A stretch of DNA of 64,000 nt from [Pantoea] beijingensis (GCF_022647505.1 NZ_CP071409.1:1612001-1676000), one strand, 5' to 3'; shown: positions 18,601-27,705, counted from the stretch's first letter. Notes: a model not told the origin generated them from the letters alone. Program-made: numbers and translations.

Positions 18601-19063
18601 AGCCGGAATGGATTTTTCCGGTGCGTTTGCTGGCAAAAACAGCGACTGCCGCTTTTTTATCCCCCTTTCCTGTCGAAATGTAATCTGCTGACTGAGATCT
18701 CACTTTAGAGCGAATTCATCGCAGATGTTAGAGGCGTGTCAAATTTTTGTTATTTGATGATTTTAAAACACGTATTTCGATGCTTTCATAATTAAAATTT
18801 CAAATTTCACATTTATGAAATAAATAAACTAAAACCATATCAGGTGGCTGCAAACGGGTAGGGTTAAGTGAAAGGTTTTTATGAAATTATAATTCAAACA
18901 ATGAATTAGTGATAAGGAGTTGTTATCACCATAAGCTTTTTCCTCGGAAAAATGTACCTCCTACAGACCAAATGAAGCCGACAATGATGCTGTGGAATGA
19001 AAAAAATATTTTTCCATTGATGGCATCAACGCCCGGGCATGTTAACGATTATAAGGGTTACCC
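18601..19063. other. AT-rich regulatory region upstream of the sugar ABC operon
   Basis: No gene is visible. The region is AT-rich and contains a perfect 7-bp inverted repeat at 18909-18929, listed separately. I found no convincing CRP site. The presumed promoter of the transporter operon lies here. Confidence 0.5.
18909..18929. promoter_or_regulatory. Candidate operator upstream of the sugar ABC operon
   Basis: GTGATAA, seven bases, TTATCAC form a perfect inverted repeat 135 bases before the binding-protein gene. The size and symmetry suit a dimeric repressor. No LacI, GntR or DeoR gene lies beside the operon, so the cognate regulator is unknown. Confidence 0.4.
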
Positions 19064-19987
19064 ATGAACTTTAAAAAAGCGATCGTAACGTCACTGTTAG
19101 CCTGTATGTTGCCAGCCGCCGCCTTTGCCAAAGATATTCAGGTTGGCGTATCCATGGCGCTTTTTGATGATAATTTTCTCACCACCGTTCGTTCGGCGAT
19201 GCAAAACGAGATGCAAAAAGAGAGCGTTAAAGGCCAAATTGAGGATGCAAAAGGTGATGTGGCCCAGCAATTACAGCAGGTACAAAATTTTATTGGCCAG
19301 GGCGTGGATGCCATCATTGTTAATCCGGTGGATACCAATGCGGTGAAACCCATCGTCGATCAGGCGACAAAGGCCGGGATCCCGCTGGTTTTTGTTAATC
19401 GCCGTCCGGCCATTGAGCTTGCAGGTAAAATCGCCTATGTCGGTTCGGATTCGGAGCTGGCGGGCCGCTTACAGATGGAAGCGCTGGCGAAGGCAATGAA
19501 CGGTAAAGGCAATGTTGCGATTTTACTGGGGGATTTGGCAAACGAGTCAACTCGCGAGCGTACTAAAGGCGTTGAGGCCGTTGTTGCCAAATACCCGGGT
19601 ATTAAGGTGATACAAAAGCAGACGGCAAAATTTCAGCGTAATGATGCGGTGGATGTGGTCAGTAACTGGATGACCGCCGGAGATGATATTAACGCCATTG
19701 CCTCTAACAATGACGAAATGGCGATTGGTGCATTACAGGCACTGGGAAGAAATAACGCGAACGTATTGATTGCTGGCGTTGATGGAACCCCGGATGCATT
19801 ACAGATGATTAAAAACGGCAAAATGGTCGCAACCGTTTTCCAGAATGCCAAAGGTCAGGGCGAAGGGGCAGTGACCACCGCCGTTAAACTGGTGAACGGT
19901 GAGAAGGTACAAAATATTGTCGATATTCCTTTCCAGTTGATCACTAAAGAGAATTATGAACAGTTCGTCAGCATGAACCAAAAATAA
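19064..19987 (+). CDS. Sugar ABC transporter, periplasmic substrate-binding protein (RbsB-like)
   Basis: A 307-residue periplasmic binding protein of the ribose/galactose (Peripla_BP_4) type. A Sec signal peptide is clear (MNFKKAIVTSLLACMLPAAAFA, cleavage after residue 22). The mature part shows the usual pattern of the fold: AIIVNPVDTNAVKPIVDQA, GIPLVFVNRRP, IAYVGSDSELAGRL, IASNNDEMAIGALQAL and IAGVDGTPDALQMI. It captures a pentose-, galactose- or inositol-type ligand in the periplasm and delivers it to the two following components. The substrate cannot be fixed from sequence: no kinase, isomerase or mutarotase gene accompanies it. Confidence 0.85.
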   Translation: MNFKKAIVTSLLACMLPAAAFAKDIQVGVSMALFDDNFLTTVRSAMQNEMQKESVKGQIEDAKGDVAQQLQQVQNFIGQGVDAIIVNPVDTNAVKPIVDQATKAGIPLVFVNRRPAIELAGKIAYVGSDSELAGRLQMEALAKAMNGKGNVAILLGDLANESTRERTKGVEAVVAKYPGIKVIQKQTAKFQRNDAVDVVSNWMTAGDDINAIASNNDEMAIGALQALGRNNANVLIAGVDGTPDALQMIKNGKMVATVFQNAKGQGEGAVTTAVKLVNGEKVQNIVDIPFQLITKENYEQFVSMNQK

Positions 19988-20020
19988 CTCTTCTCTGACA
20001 GCGTGGTACGGAGGTGAAGC

Positions 20021-21505
20021 ATGACTGCTTATGCGCTTGAAGCCGAAGGCATCAGCAAGTTCTTTCCTGGCGTAAAGGCACTGAGTAATGTGTCGTTGCG
20101 CGTCAAGGCGGGAACGGTCCATGCCCTGATGGGTGAAAATGGTGCTGGAAAATCCACGTTAATGAAATGCCTTATCGGGATTTATCGTCCCGATGACGGC
20201 GTGATTCGTATTAAAGGAGAACCAATTCAGTTCCATGACACCTTGGATGCGCTTCGTTCAGGTATCTCAATGATCCACCAGGAATTGAACCTGGTTCCGC
20301 ATATGACCGTCGCCGAGAATATCTGGCTAGGACGCGAGCCGATGAAATACGGCTTCGTTGATCACGCCAGATTAAATCAGCTAACGCGCGATCTGCTCCT
20401 GAAGCTGAATATTCGTCTGAAGGCGGATGATCTGGTGGGCGAACTCAGTATTGCTTCTCAGCAAATGGTAGAAATTGCGAAGGCGGTCTCGTGGAATGCT
20501 GATGTAGTGATTATGGATGAGCCCACTTCAGCGCTAACGGAAACAGAAGTCTCACACCTTTTCACTATTATTCGTGACCTGCGCGCTCAGGGAAAAGCCA
20601 TCATCTATATTAGCCATAAGATGGATGAAATATTCGCCATTACCGATGAGGTGAGTGTCTTTCGCGATGGTGCTTGGGTTGGCAGCGATCAAACTGCCCA
20701 CTACACGCGTCAGTCGTTGATTACGCAAATGGTTGGCCGCGAGCTGACGCAGCTGTTTCCCAAGTTTAATAATGATATTGGCGCAGAAGTGCTGACCGTG
20801 CGCGGGCTCACGCGGAAAGAGAAATTCTACGACATAAATTTCTCGCTACGTCGCGGAGAGATCCTTGGCGTTGCCGGGCTGGTTGGGGCAGGGCGCAGTG
20901 AAGTCATGGAGAGTCTGTTTGGAATGACCGCGTTTGACAGCGGAGAGATATTGATCGACGGCGTGCCGACTCGCATTGATTCACCCTCAGTCGCCATTGA
21001 GAAAGGACTCGCATTCCTTACGGAAGACCGTAAAAAGTCAGGGCTTTTTTTGGTGCTATCCGTTATGGAAAACATGAGTATTGTCAATATGCCGGAGTAT
21101 AGCGCCAAAGCGGGTTTCGTCAGTCATGAGCAGATGGCAAAGGACTGTATGGAGCAAATTCGCCGGCTGAATATCAAAACGCCGACAATGGATCAAATCA
21201 TCAACAATCTCAGTGGTGGCAACCAGCAGAAGGTTTTAATTGCGCGCTGGCTTCTGGCACAACCCAAAATTCTGATTCTTGATGAACCGACGCGCGGTAT
21301 TGACGTGGGCGCTAAGGCGGAGATTTACCGCCTGATCAGTGAACTGGCAAACCGCGGTGTAGCCATCATTATGGTTTCCTCTGAACTGCCGGAAATCCTG
21401 GGGATGAGCGATCGTGTGATGGTGATGCACGAAGGGCGTATTACCGGCATCCTGAATAAAGAAGAAGCCGATCAGGAAACCATTATGTCGTTGGCATCCG
21501 AATAA
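20021..21505 (+). CDS. Sugar ABC transporter, duplicated ATP-binding protein (RbsA/MglA-like)
   Basis: A 494-residue ATPase with two nucleotide-binding domains in tandem, as in RbsA, MglA and XylG. The first has Walker A GENGAGKST (about residues 38-46), signature LSIASQQMVEIAKA and Walker B VVIMDEPTSAL. The second has a degenerate P-loop region (GLVGAGRSEV), signature LSGGNQQKVLIARWL and ILILDEPTRGID. It energises uptake through the permease encoded next. The gene starts 33 bases after the binding-protein stop and is followed by the permease gene after 15 bases, so the three form one operon. Confidence 0.88.
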   Translation: MTAYALEAEGISKFFPGVKALSNVSLRVKAGTVHALMGENGAGKSTLMKCLIGIYRPDDGVIRIKGEPIQFHDTLDALRSGISMIHQELNLVPHMTVAENIWLGREPMKYGFVDHARLNQLTRDLLLKLNIRLKADDLVGELSIASQQMVEIAKAVSWNADVVIMDEPTSALTETEVSHLFTIIRDLRAQGKAIIYISHKMDEIFAITDEVSVFRDGAWVGSDQTAHYTRQSLITQMVGRELTQLFPKFNNDIGAEVLTVRGLTRKEKFYDINFSLRRGEILGVAGLVGAGRSEVMESLFGMTAFDSGEILIDGVPTRIDSPSVAIEKGLAFLTEDRKKSGLFLVLSVMENMSIVNMPEYSAKAGFVSHEQMAKDCMEQIRRLNIKTPTMDQIINNLSGGNQQKVLIARWLLAQPKILILDEPTRGIDVGAKAEIYRLISELANRGVAIIMVSSELPEILGMSDRVMVMHEGRITGILNKEEADQETIMSLASE

Positions 21506-21520
21506 GGGATGGGAAAATTT

Positions 21521-22555
21521 ATGAGTGACGTAAAAGCCAGCTCCCGGCAGCCAGCAGTACAGCGCGGTTCGCTGTTCGGGCAACTTAAACATAAGATGCC
21601 GAAAGATACCGGTATTTTTATCGTGATGCTGGGCATCGCACTAATCTTTGAAGGTTTTGGGTGGTATGTACGCGATCAATCATTCCTGCTCAACCCGAAC
21701 CGCCTGATATTGATTGTCCTGCAGGTGGCGATTATCGGCATCATTGCGGTAGGGGTAACGCAGGTTATTATCACTACGGGTATCGATCTCTCCTCGGGTT
21801 CGCTTATTGCGCTTTCCGCCGTCGTTGCCGCCAGCCTGGCGCAAACCTCCGATAGCTTGTCACCGATGTTTCCTTCGCTGGTAAATTTACCCGCGGCAGT
21901 GCCGGTTCTGGCAGGGATTGGTGTCGGGTTACTGTGTGGGGTAATTAATGGTGTATTGATCACCCGTACCGGTATTCCTCCCTTTATTGCAACACTCGGG
22001 ATGATGGTTTCGGCGCGGGGGCTTGCGCAGTACTATACGCAGGGTAACCCGATCAGTTTTCTTTCTGATGGTTTCACCGCGATAGGACAGGGGGCGATGC
22101 CGGTTATCGTTTTTCTCGTTGTGGCGGTAATCTTCCATATTGCGCTCAAGCACACGCGTTACGGTAAATATGTCTACGCCATCGGCGGCAATATGACCTC
22201 GGCGAAAGTGTCGGGGATTAACGTTAATAAATACCTGATTATCGTCTATACCATTGCTGGTGCGCTTTCAGGTCTGGCCGGTGTTGTCCTGGCCGCACGC
22301 GTCAGCAGCGGCCAGTCAAGTATGGGAATGTCTTATGAACTGGATGCTATCGCCGCGGCGGTTATTGGCGGCAGCAGTCTGATGGGCGGCGTCGGGCGGA
22401 TTACCGGTACACTTATCGGGGCAGTGATTCTTGGATTGATTAAGAGCGGTTTTACCTTTGTGGGTGTCGATGCTTATGTGCAGGACATTATTAAAGGAAT
22501 CATCATCGTGGCCGCCGTTTCTATCGATATGCACCGTAACCGCAAGAAACGTTGA
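21521..22555 (+). CDS. Sugar ABC transporter permease (RbsC-like)
   Basis: A 344-residue inner-membrane permease of the ribose-type (BPD_transp_2) family with about eight to ten hydrophobic helices. Conserved family segments include TTGIDLSSGSLIALSAVVAASLA, GVINGVLITRTGIPPFIATLGMM, and YAIGGN...AKVSGINV followed by AAAVIGGSSLMGGVGRITGT. I chose ATG 21521 (MSDVKAS) because GGGATGGG lies seven bases upstream; the ATG at 21509 has no room for a ribosome binding site after the ATPase stop. It is the last gene of the operon. Confidence 0.88.
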   Translation: MSDVKASSRQPAVQRGSLFGQLKHKMPKDTGIFIVMLGIALIFEGFGWYVRDQSFLLNPNRLILIVLQVAIIGIIAVGVTQVIITTGIDLSSGSLIALSAVVAASLAQTSDSLSPMFPSLVNLPAAVPVLAGIGVGLLCGVINGVLITRTGIPPFIATLGMMVSARGLAQYYTQGNPISFLSDGFTAIGQGAMPVIVFLVVAVIFHIALKHTRYGKYVYAIGGNMTSAKVSGINVNKYLIIVYTIAGALSGLAGVVLAARVSSGQSSMGMSYELDAIAAAVIGGSSLMGGVGRITGTLIGAVILGLIKSGFTFVGVDAYVQDIIKGIIIVAAVSIDMHRNRKKR

Positions 22556-22578
22556 CCCTTCTCGATTCCCTCGTTCAG

Positions 22579-22609
22579 ACGCGCCGCGTAACAATTTCAT
22601 GCGGCGCGT
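22579..22609 (+). terminator. Stem-loop after the sugar ABC operon
   Basis: ACGCGCCGC and GCGGCGCGT pair around a 13-base loop, 23 bases after the permease stop. The T-run is short (TTATCT), so this is a probable but not ideal intrinsic terminator. Confidence 0.5.
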
Positions 22610-22645
22610 TATCTGCAGCATATATTGCACATCACCGTGACATTT

Positions 22646-22662
22646 TGCCCTAACCTGGTGCG
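22646..22662. promoter_or_regulatory. Candidate NtrC-binding site upstream of nac
   Basis: TGCCCTAACCTGGTGCG matches the NtrC consensus TGCACY-N5-GGTGCA at most positions. It lies about 130 bases upstream of the sigma-54 promoter of nac, a distance like that of the NtrC site of Klebsiella nac. Confidence 0.65.
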
Positions 22663-22791
22663 ACTGATGTTTACGGAAAAAATGCGATCTTATTAACCGC
22701 ATGAATAAATTCACAGGGTGTAAGTAGATTTGCTTATTTTACTGCAACTTAGTGTAAGAGATTAAGCCTCCCACGGATCACCCGATGATAT

Positions 22792-22807
22792 TGGCCTGTA
22801 TATTGCA
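22792..22807 (+). promoter_or_regulatory. Sigma-54 promoter of nac
   Basis: TGGCCTGTATATTGCA fits the -24/-12 consensus TGGCACG-N4-TTGCA with correct spacing between the GG and GC dinucleotides. It lies 201 bases before the nac start. Together with the NtrC site it indicates induction under nitrogen limitation. Confidence 0.8.
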
Positions 22808-23008
22808 ATCCTGTGAAGGTACGACGTCATGCTTAATACATATCTACCGTCATTTTGAATGCAGGTGTTGGCTATTCTTCTGGCAACCCAAAAGTGCTTA
22901 CCTGCGTAAGCTCTTCGGGATTTATTCAGCCGGCGCCAACCTGCACTTGACATGAGCAGGGATAAAACAGCCGCATTCAGGCATTTGGGGATTCGTTACG
23001 GAGGCAAA

Positions 23009-23926
23009 ATGAACTTAAGACGACTTAAATATTTTGTGAAAATCGTCGATGTCGGCAGCCTGACTCAGGCAGCAGAAGTGTTACATATTGCGCAGCCTGC
23101 GCTAAGTCAGCAGGTTGCTACTCTGGAAAACGAACTGGACCAGCAGTTATTGATTCGGACTAAACGTGGTGTGACGCCAACTGAAGCGGGGAAGATCCTG
23201 TATGCACATGCCTGTACTATTTTACGACAGTGTGAACAGGCGCAGAGGGCGGTGATTAACGCAGGACAGATACTGAGCGGTCAGGTTTCGATCGGTCTGG
23301 CTCCGGGAACGGCGGCCTCTTCACTAACAATGCCCTTACTGCAAACCGTTCGCGAGCAATTTCCAGGGGTGCTGGTTTATCTTCATGAAAACAGCGGTGC
23401 TTCATTAAATGAAAAAGTGATGAGTGGACAACTTGATATGGCGGTACTTTACGATCGTGCACCTACCGCCGGGATCACCAGCATGCCCTTGATGAAAGAA
23501 GAGCTCTACCTGGTCGGTGCCACCGTCTCGCCGGGACAAAGCGTCGATTTAGCTGAGGTTGCGCAGATGAATTTATTCTTGCCGCGTGATTACAGCGCGG
23601 TGCGTAAGCGGGTTGATGAGGCTTTTTCACTACGGCGTTTAAGTGCGAGGATTATCGGTGAAATAGAATCGATCGCCACGCTGACTGCTGCGGTGTCCAG
23701 TGGGATGGGGGCGACCGTATTACCCGAATCTGCCGCCCGCTCACTGGTTAGCGCGACTAACGCATGGATGTCGCGTATTGTCAGTCCGACGTTGAGCCTG
23801 CCGCTATCGCTAAATGTCTCTTCATCAATGACGCTGTCACCCTCCGCGCAGGCGGTAAAAAATATTCTGTTATCACTGCTGAATAAACCGACGACGGAAG
23901 AGCGCGAGCTAATGTTAGTGAGCTAA
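23009..23926 (+). CDS. nac: LysR-type nitrogen assimilation regulator Nac
   Basis: A 305-residue LysR-type regulator matching Nac: MNLRRLKYFVKIVDVGSLTQ opens the winged helix-turn-helix (residues 1-60), and the co-inducer domain follows. Nac couples sigma-54/NtrC control to sigma-70 promoters of nitrogen genes and acts without a small-molecule inducer. I chose ATG 23009, preceded by GGAGG, which gives the usual family length; an upstream in-frame ATG at 22952 would add 19 residues without similarity. cbl lies downstream in the same orientation, as in E. coli. Confidence 0.92.
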   Translation: MNLRRLKYFVKIVDVGSLTQAAEVLHIAQPALSQQVATLENELDQQLLIRTKRGVTPTEAGKILYAHACTILRQCEQAQRAVINAGQILSGQVSIGLAPGTAASSLTMPLLQTVREQFPGVLVYLHENSGASLNEKVMSGQLDMAVLYDRAPTAGITSMPLMKEELYLVGATVSPGQSVDLAEVAQMNLFLPRDYSAVRKRVDEAFSLRRLSARIIGEIESIATLTAAVSSGMGATVLPESAARSLVSATNAWMSRIVSPTLSLPLSLNVSSSMTLSPSAQAVKNILLSLLNKPTTEERELMLVS

Positions 23927-23978
23927 GCCTGGAGGTTTGCAGTAGCCACATTTGCCGTGCAAGCATAAACGGTACTAC

Positions 23979-24003
23979 ACGCTGCCTTCCGGCGGCGTTT
24001 TTT
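23979..24003 (+). terminator. Rho-independent terminator after nac
   Basis: ACGCTGCC, TTCC loop, GGCGGCGT with one G-T wobble, followed by TTTTTT. It lies 53 bases after the nac stop and separates nac from cbl. Confidence 0.8.
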
Positions 24004-24136
24004 GGCTAATGTGAACACAGTAAAGCACCCGCTGCTTATCGCTAAATCGCATAACTATCCCTTTTTTATTATTTGTTGCTATCAATTTGCCTCCTTAACA
24101 TAAGGACAAATCAACAGATGACAGAGGGGAACGCGC

Positions 24137-25096
24137 ATGAATTTCCAGCAACTTAAAATTATTAGAGAAGCCGCGCGTTGTGAATTCAATCTGACCGAGG
24201 TAGCCAACACGTTATTCACCTCGCAATCTGGCGTTAGCCGACATATCCGCGATCTTGAAGATGAATTAGGCGTAGAAATTTTCATTCGTCGGGGCAAGCG
24301 TTTGTTGGGGATGACGGAGCCGGGTAAAGCGTTGCTTACCATCGCGGAACGAATTCTTGATGAAGCGGGCAAGGTCAGACGGTTAGCCGATGTATTCACG
24401 AATGAATCAAGCGGTGTCTTAACGATTGCCACAACGCATACTCAGGCTCGCTACAGCCTGCCTCCGGTAATTAAAGCTTTTCGCGTACTCTATCCCAACG
24501 TGCGGCTGGAGCTGAACCAGGGGTCACCGCAGGAAATTGTCGCAATGCTGGTTGCCGGTGAAGCTGATATCGGTATTGCCAGTGAACAGGTGGTCAATAA
24601 TCCCGCGCTGGCGGCTTTTCCATGGTTCAGTTGGCATCATGCGCTGTTAGTACCAAAAGGGCATGAGCTGGAACAGCAGCAACCGGTTACGCTGAGCGCG
24701 CTGAGCCGTCACCCACTTATCACCTACCGTCAGGGAATTACCGGTCGTTCTCGTGTCGATCGCGCCTTCCACGCCGCAGGCCAGAAGCCCGATATCGTTC
24801 TCAGCGCCCAGGATTCTGACGTCGTAAAAACGTACGTTGAACTGGGGTTGGGGGTCGGTATTCTGGCCGATCAGGCCTGCCAGTTAGATGAACATTCAAC
24901 GCTAACACGGCTGGAAGCCAACCATCTGTTTGAATCCAATACTGTCTGGCTGGGCCTCAAGCGTGGACAGCTTCAACGTAATTATGTCTGGCAGTTCCTT
25001 GAGCTTTGCAATGCCAATCTATCGCTGGAAGAGATTAAGCGTCAGGCGTTGTCGCTCCATGGCGAAGAGGCTGTCGCAATCGATTTTCAGATTTAA
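24137..25096 (+). CDS. cbl: LysR-type sulfur-limitation regulator Cbl
   Basis: A 319-residue CysB-family LysR regulator. The N-terminus MNFQQLKIIREAARCEFNLTEVANTLFTSQSGVSRHIRDLE is the CysB/Cbl-type helix-turn-helix, and the effector domain keeps the family pattern (TTHTQARYSLPPVIKAF, YRQGITGRSRVDRAF). Cbl activates genes for sulfonate and taurine use when sulfate is scarce. CysB itself is excluded by position: cbl next to nac is conserved in enterobacteria. The nac terminator and a 211-base spacer suggest its own promoter. Confidence 0.92.
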   Translation: MNFQQLKIIREAARCEFNLTEVANTLFTSQSGVSRHIRDLEDELGVEIFIRRGKRLLGMTEPGKALLTIAERILDEAGKVRRLADVFTNESSGVLTIATTHTQARYSLPPVIKAFRVLYPNVRLELNQGSPQEIVAMLVAGEADIGIASEQVVNNPALAAFPWFSWHHALLVPKGHELEQQQPVTLSALSRHPLITYRQGITGRSRVDRAFHAAGQKPDIVLSAQDSDVVKTYVELGLGVGILADQACQLDEHSTLTRLEANHLFESNTVWLGLKRGQLQRNYVWQFLELCNANLSLEEIKRQALSLHGEEAVAIDFQI

Positions 25097-25160
25097 CCGT
25101 CATGAGTGACGTTCCCTCTGTATTGGCCGTATTGACCTAACCGAATTAGCGCCTTATATG

Positions 25161-25177
25161 CGCCTGCTCAGCAGGCG
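25161..25177 (+). terminator. Weak stem-loop after cbl
   Basis: CGCCTGC, TCA loop, GCAGGCG, 65 bases after the cbl stop. The following bases are TTCGCGG, so the T-run is poor and termination is uncertain. Confidence 0.35.
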
Positions 25178-25340
25178 TTCGCGGACCCTTACTGTGCTAA
25201 TCGTAACATTTATGCACAAAATGACATGCTATGCCTGGCTATACAGGGCTATTCTTGTCGAACAACATCTCCGGTTGCAATCGTAACCGGCTTCTTTCGC
25301 TCTAACGCTAACTAACAAAAAAATTCGTGAGGATGAAAAC

Positions 25341-26192
25341 ATGGTTGCAGAAAAACGCCCCGTCTGGTTCATAACCGGATGCTCGACCGGGTTTGGCCGC
25401 GAGCTGGCGCAGCAGGTCATTGCACAGGGATTTAATGTTGTTGTGACTGCCAGAGATACAACGAAAATCGCTGATCTGGTCGCAGGGCATGAGTCCAATG
25501 CGATTGCACTGTCGCTGGATGTGACCGACAGCGCGAATATCGATGTTGCCGTTAAAGCGGCGCTGGCAAAATTCGGTACCGTTGATGTGCTGGTCAATAA
25601 CGCCGGCTATGGTTACCAAAGCTCGGCAGAGGAAGGGGATGAAGCGGAAATTCGTGCCCAGTTTGATGCCAACGTCTTCGGGCTGTTTGCAATGACGCGC
25701 GCGCTACTGCCGACGATGCGTAAAGCGCGTTATGGACATGTCATTAATATCACCTCGGTTGCCGGTTTTATTGGTTTCCCGGGATCCAGTTACTATGCGG
25801 CCAGCAAGCATGCTGTTGAAGGTTGGTCGGATGCGCTGGCTGCCGAAGGCGCGCCGCTGGGTATCCATGTCACCTGCGTTGAGCCAGGTCCGTTTCGTAC
25901 CGACTGGGCGGGTCGCTCTATGCGTCGGACGGAAAACACCCTTGCAGACTATGCTGAAACCGCAGCGGCTCGGATGAACAACACCGCGAAGATCAGTGGT
26001 AAGCAACCAGGCGATCCTGCGCGTGCAGCACAGGCTATGATTGCCATCACGCAGCGAGATAACCCGCCACGGCATTTGGTGATGGGCGCTTTCGGTTTTC
26101 AGGCGGTGACCAGCAAACTGAAAGAACGTCTGGCGGAAATTGAGGCATGGAAGGAAACCACTCTCGGCACGGATTTCCCTGACGCCAGCTAA
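25341..26192 (+). CDS. Short-chain dehydrogenase/reductase
   Basis: A 283-residue classical SDR. The NAD(P)-binding motif TGCSTGFGREL (about residues 13-23), the NNAGYG motif, a catalytic Ser in ITSVAG and YYAASK with the catalytic Tyr and Lys are all present. The glycine motif and tail resemble oxidoreductases annotated as SDR family with unknown carbonyl or alcohol substrates. A monocistronic unit is likely, with its own terminator nine bases after the stop. The substrate cannot be deduced. Confidence 0.85.
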   Translation: MVAEKRPVWFITGCSTGFGRELAQQVIAQGFNVVVTARDTTKIADLVAGHESNAIALSLDVTDSANIDVAVKAALAKFGTVDVLVNNAGYGYQSSAEEGDEAEIRAQFDANVFGLFAMTRALLPTMRKARYGHVINITSVAGFIGFPGSSYYAASKHAVEGWSDALAAEGAPLGIHVTCVEPGPFRTDWAGRSMRRTENTLADYAETAAARMNNTAKISGKQPGDPARAAQAMIAITQRDNPPRHLVMGAFGFQAVTSKLKERLAEIEAWKETTLGTDFPDAS

Positions 26193-26200
26193 TACAGCTC

Positions 26201-26223
26201 CGGCATCCTGCGATGCCGTTTTT
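26201..26223 (+). terminator. Rho-independent terminator after the SDR gene
   Basis: CGGCATC, CTGC loop, GATGCCG, then TTTTT. It isolates the SDR gene from the phn operon. Confidence 0.85.
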
Positions 26224-26419
26224 CGTTGCAAGGGGCAATTCCTCTGGCCCCTTGCCTTTATCCGTTCACGCGCGTTATTCCCTTTGCTATTTTGCCTGCG
26301 GGCAACCTGCTGTATTTCCTGCTTACGGGACTTTTTGCGTGTGTCATCATCGGTTTTATTCACCTCTCCGCTCTGCCATTCCTGCTGTTCTGCTGCAAAT
26401 TCATTGTACCGCCATTTCT

Positions 26420-26437
26420 CTTTAACCTCGCTGTAAC
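26420..26437 (+). promoter_or_regulatory. Candidate Pho box upstream of phnF
   Basis: CTTTAAC and CTGTAAC form a direct repeat at an 11-bp period, like the PhoB-binding repeat CTGTCAT-N4-CTGTCAT. It lies about 100 bases before the phnF start. The rest of the 26224-26538 spacer holds no gene I can support. Confidence 0.55.
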
Positions 26438-26538
26438 AGTCAATCGTCAAGGTAATAGCTCGCCCAACCTGAGGAACGTGCCATGACCTTTTTATCTTTA
26501 ATGTGCTTGTCCCATCGCTGCATTAAGGAGTTTGTTCA

Positions 26539-27255
26539 ATGATGAACATATCCAGACATCCGACCACTGTTTACCAGGCCGTCGCGGCGCAATTAGAAGA
26601 GGAGCTGCGTAAGGGCTACCGCTGTGGCGATTATTTACCCTCGGAACAACAACTGGCGACGCGTTATGCGGTAAATCGCCATACGCTGCGCCGTGCAGTC
26701 GATGAACTGGTTAATAAAGGGTTACTGCAACGTCGTCACGGGGTGGGCATTTTGGTACTGATGCGCCCTTACGATTATCCACTGCATACCCAGGCACGCT
26801 TTAGCCAGAATCTGTTGGAGCAGGGGAGTCACCCGACCAGCGAGAAACTAATGGGCGTGCTGCGTCCGGCGAGTAGCGATGTGGCGATGGCGCTTGCCTG
26901 TAATGAAGGGGCAAATGTCATTCATCTGCGCACGCTACGCCGTGTGAATGGTGTGGTGGTGTGTGTCATTAATCATTACTTCTCCGATCTCAGCTGGTGG
27001 CCGCAGTTGCAACAGTTTCACAGCGGTTCCCTTCACGATTTCATTCATCAACATCTCAATCATCAGCTGACGCGTCGGCAAACCCGGATCAGTGCGCGCC
27101 GGGCACAGGCAAAAGAGAGCAAGTTACTGGAAGTCGGCTTGCAATCACCGCTGTTGTGCGTACGTACGCTGAACAGCAGGGAAGATGGCAGCATGGCGGA
27201 ATACTCCGTCAGCCTGACGCGTGCCGATATGATTGAACTGACGCTGGAGCATTAA
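26539..27255 (+). CDS. phnF: GntR-family phn operon regulator PhnF
   Basis: A 238-residue GntR/HutC-type regulator. The N-terminal winged helix-turn-helix is YQAVAAQLEEELRKGYRCGDYLPSEQQLATRYAVNRHTLRRAVDEL condensed here to its key marks: CGDYLPSEQ at about 32-40 and NRHTLRRA at about 50-57. The C-terminal ligand-binding UTRA domain ends in EYSVSLTRADMIELTLEH. The sequence follows E. coli PhnF closely. It is first in a tightly packed operon: its stop directly abuts the phnG ATG. A second ATG at 26542 is an alternative start. Presumed role: control of phosphonate use beside PhoB. Confidence 0.9.
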   Translation: MMNISRHPTTVYQAVAAQLEEELRKGYRCGDYLPSEQQLATRYAVNRHTLRRAVDELVNKGLLQRRHGVGILVLMRPYDYPLHTQARFSQNLLEQGSHPTSEKLMGVLRPASSDVAMALACNEGANVIHLRTLRRVNGVVVCVINHYFSDLSWWPQLQQFHSGSLHDFIHQHLNHQLTRRQTRISARRAQAKESKLLEVGLQSPLLCVRTLNSREDGSMAEYSVSLTRADMIELTLEH

Positions 27256-27705
27256 ATGGACGCGTTAAAAGCACGTCAACATTGGCTTTCGGTACTGGCA
27301 CACAGCGCCGCCGATCGGCTGGAATACTACTGGAATGCACTTAATCTACAGCCAGGTTATGACGTATTACGTGCGCCTGAAACCGGTTTAACCCGGCTAC
27401 AGGCGCGGATGGGTGCTACCGGAAAACGCTTTATTGTGGGTGATGTTACCGTCACACGGGCAGTGGTGCGGCTGACGGATGGCACCTGTGGCTACAGCTA
27501 TATTACTGGCCGGGACAAATTACACGCCGAGCGCTGTGCCGTTATTGATGCACTGCTGCAACAGCGAGAGAACGGGGCTTTGTTGCACGATAACCTGATT
27601 ACGCCACTGGCAGCGGAGCGCGCGGAGCAACAGCAGCAGCGCGCACGTGAAGTCGCCAGCAGTCGCGTGGATTTCTTTACTTTGGTACGCGGAGATAATG
27701 CATGA
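27256..27705 (+). CDS. phnG: C-P lyase core subunit PhnG
   Basis: A 149-residue homologue of PhnG, a subunit of the PhnGHIJ core complex that converts phosphonate and ATP to the ribose-triphosphonate intermediate and then cleaves the C-P bond. Family features include ARQHWLSVLAHS at the start, FIVGDVTVTRAVVRL, and GYSYITGRDKLHAERCAVIDALLQ. It starts immediately after the phnF stop and its end overlaps phnH by four bases, in line with coupled translation. Confidence 0.92.
   Translation: MDALKARQHWLSVLAHSAADRLEYYWNALNLQPGYDVLRAPETGLTRLQARMGATGKRFIVGDVTVTRAVVRLTDGTCGYSYITGRDKLHAERCAVIDALLQQRENGALLHDNLITPLAAERAEQQQQRAREVASSRVDFFTLVRGDNA

Noticed and set aside
18425..18703. Minus-strand open frame over tRNA-Asn
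   Set aside because: It runs through the tRNA gene and its promoter. The similar frames at the other tRNA copies share only the tRNA sequence.
19064..22555. Ribose operon rbsDACBKR or lsr operon
   Set aside because: The gene order is binding protein, ATPase, permease, with no rbsD, rbsK or rbsR; the Lsr importer has two permeases and lies with lsrF and lsrG. I kept the neutral name sugar ABC transporter.
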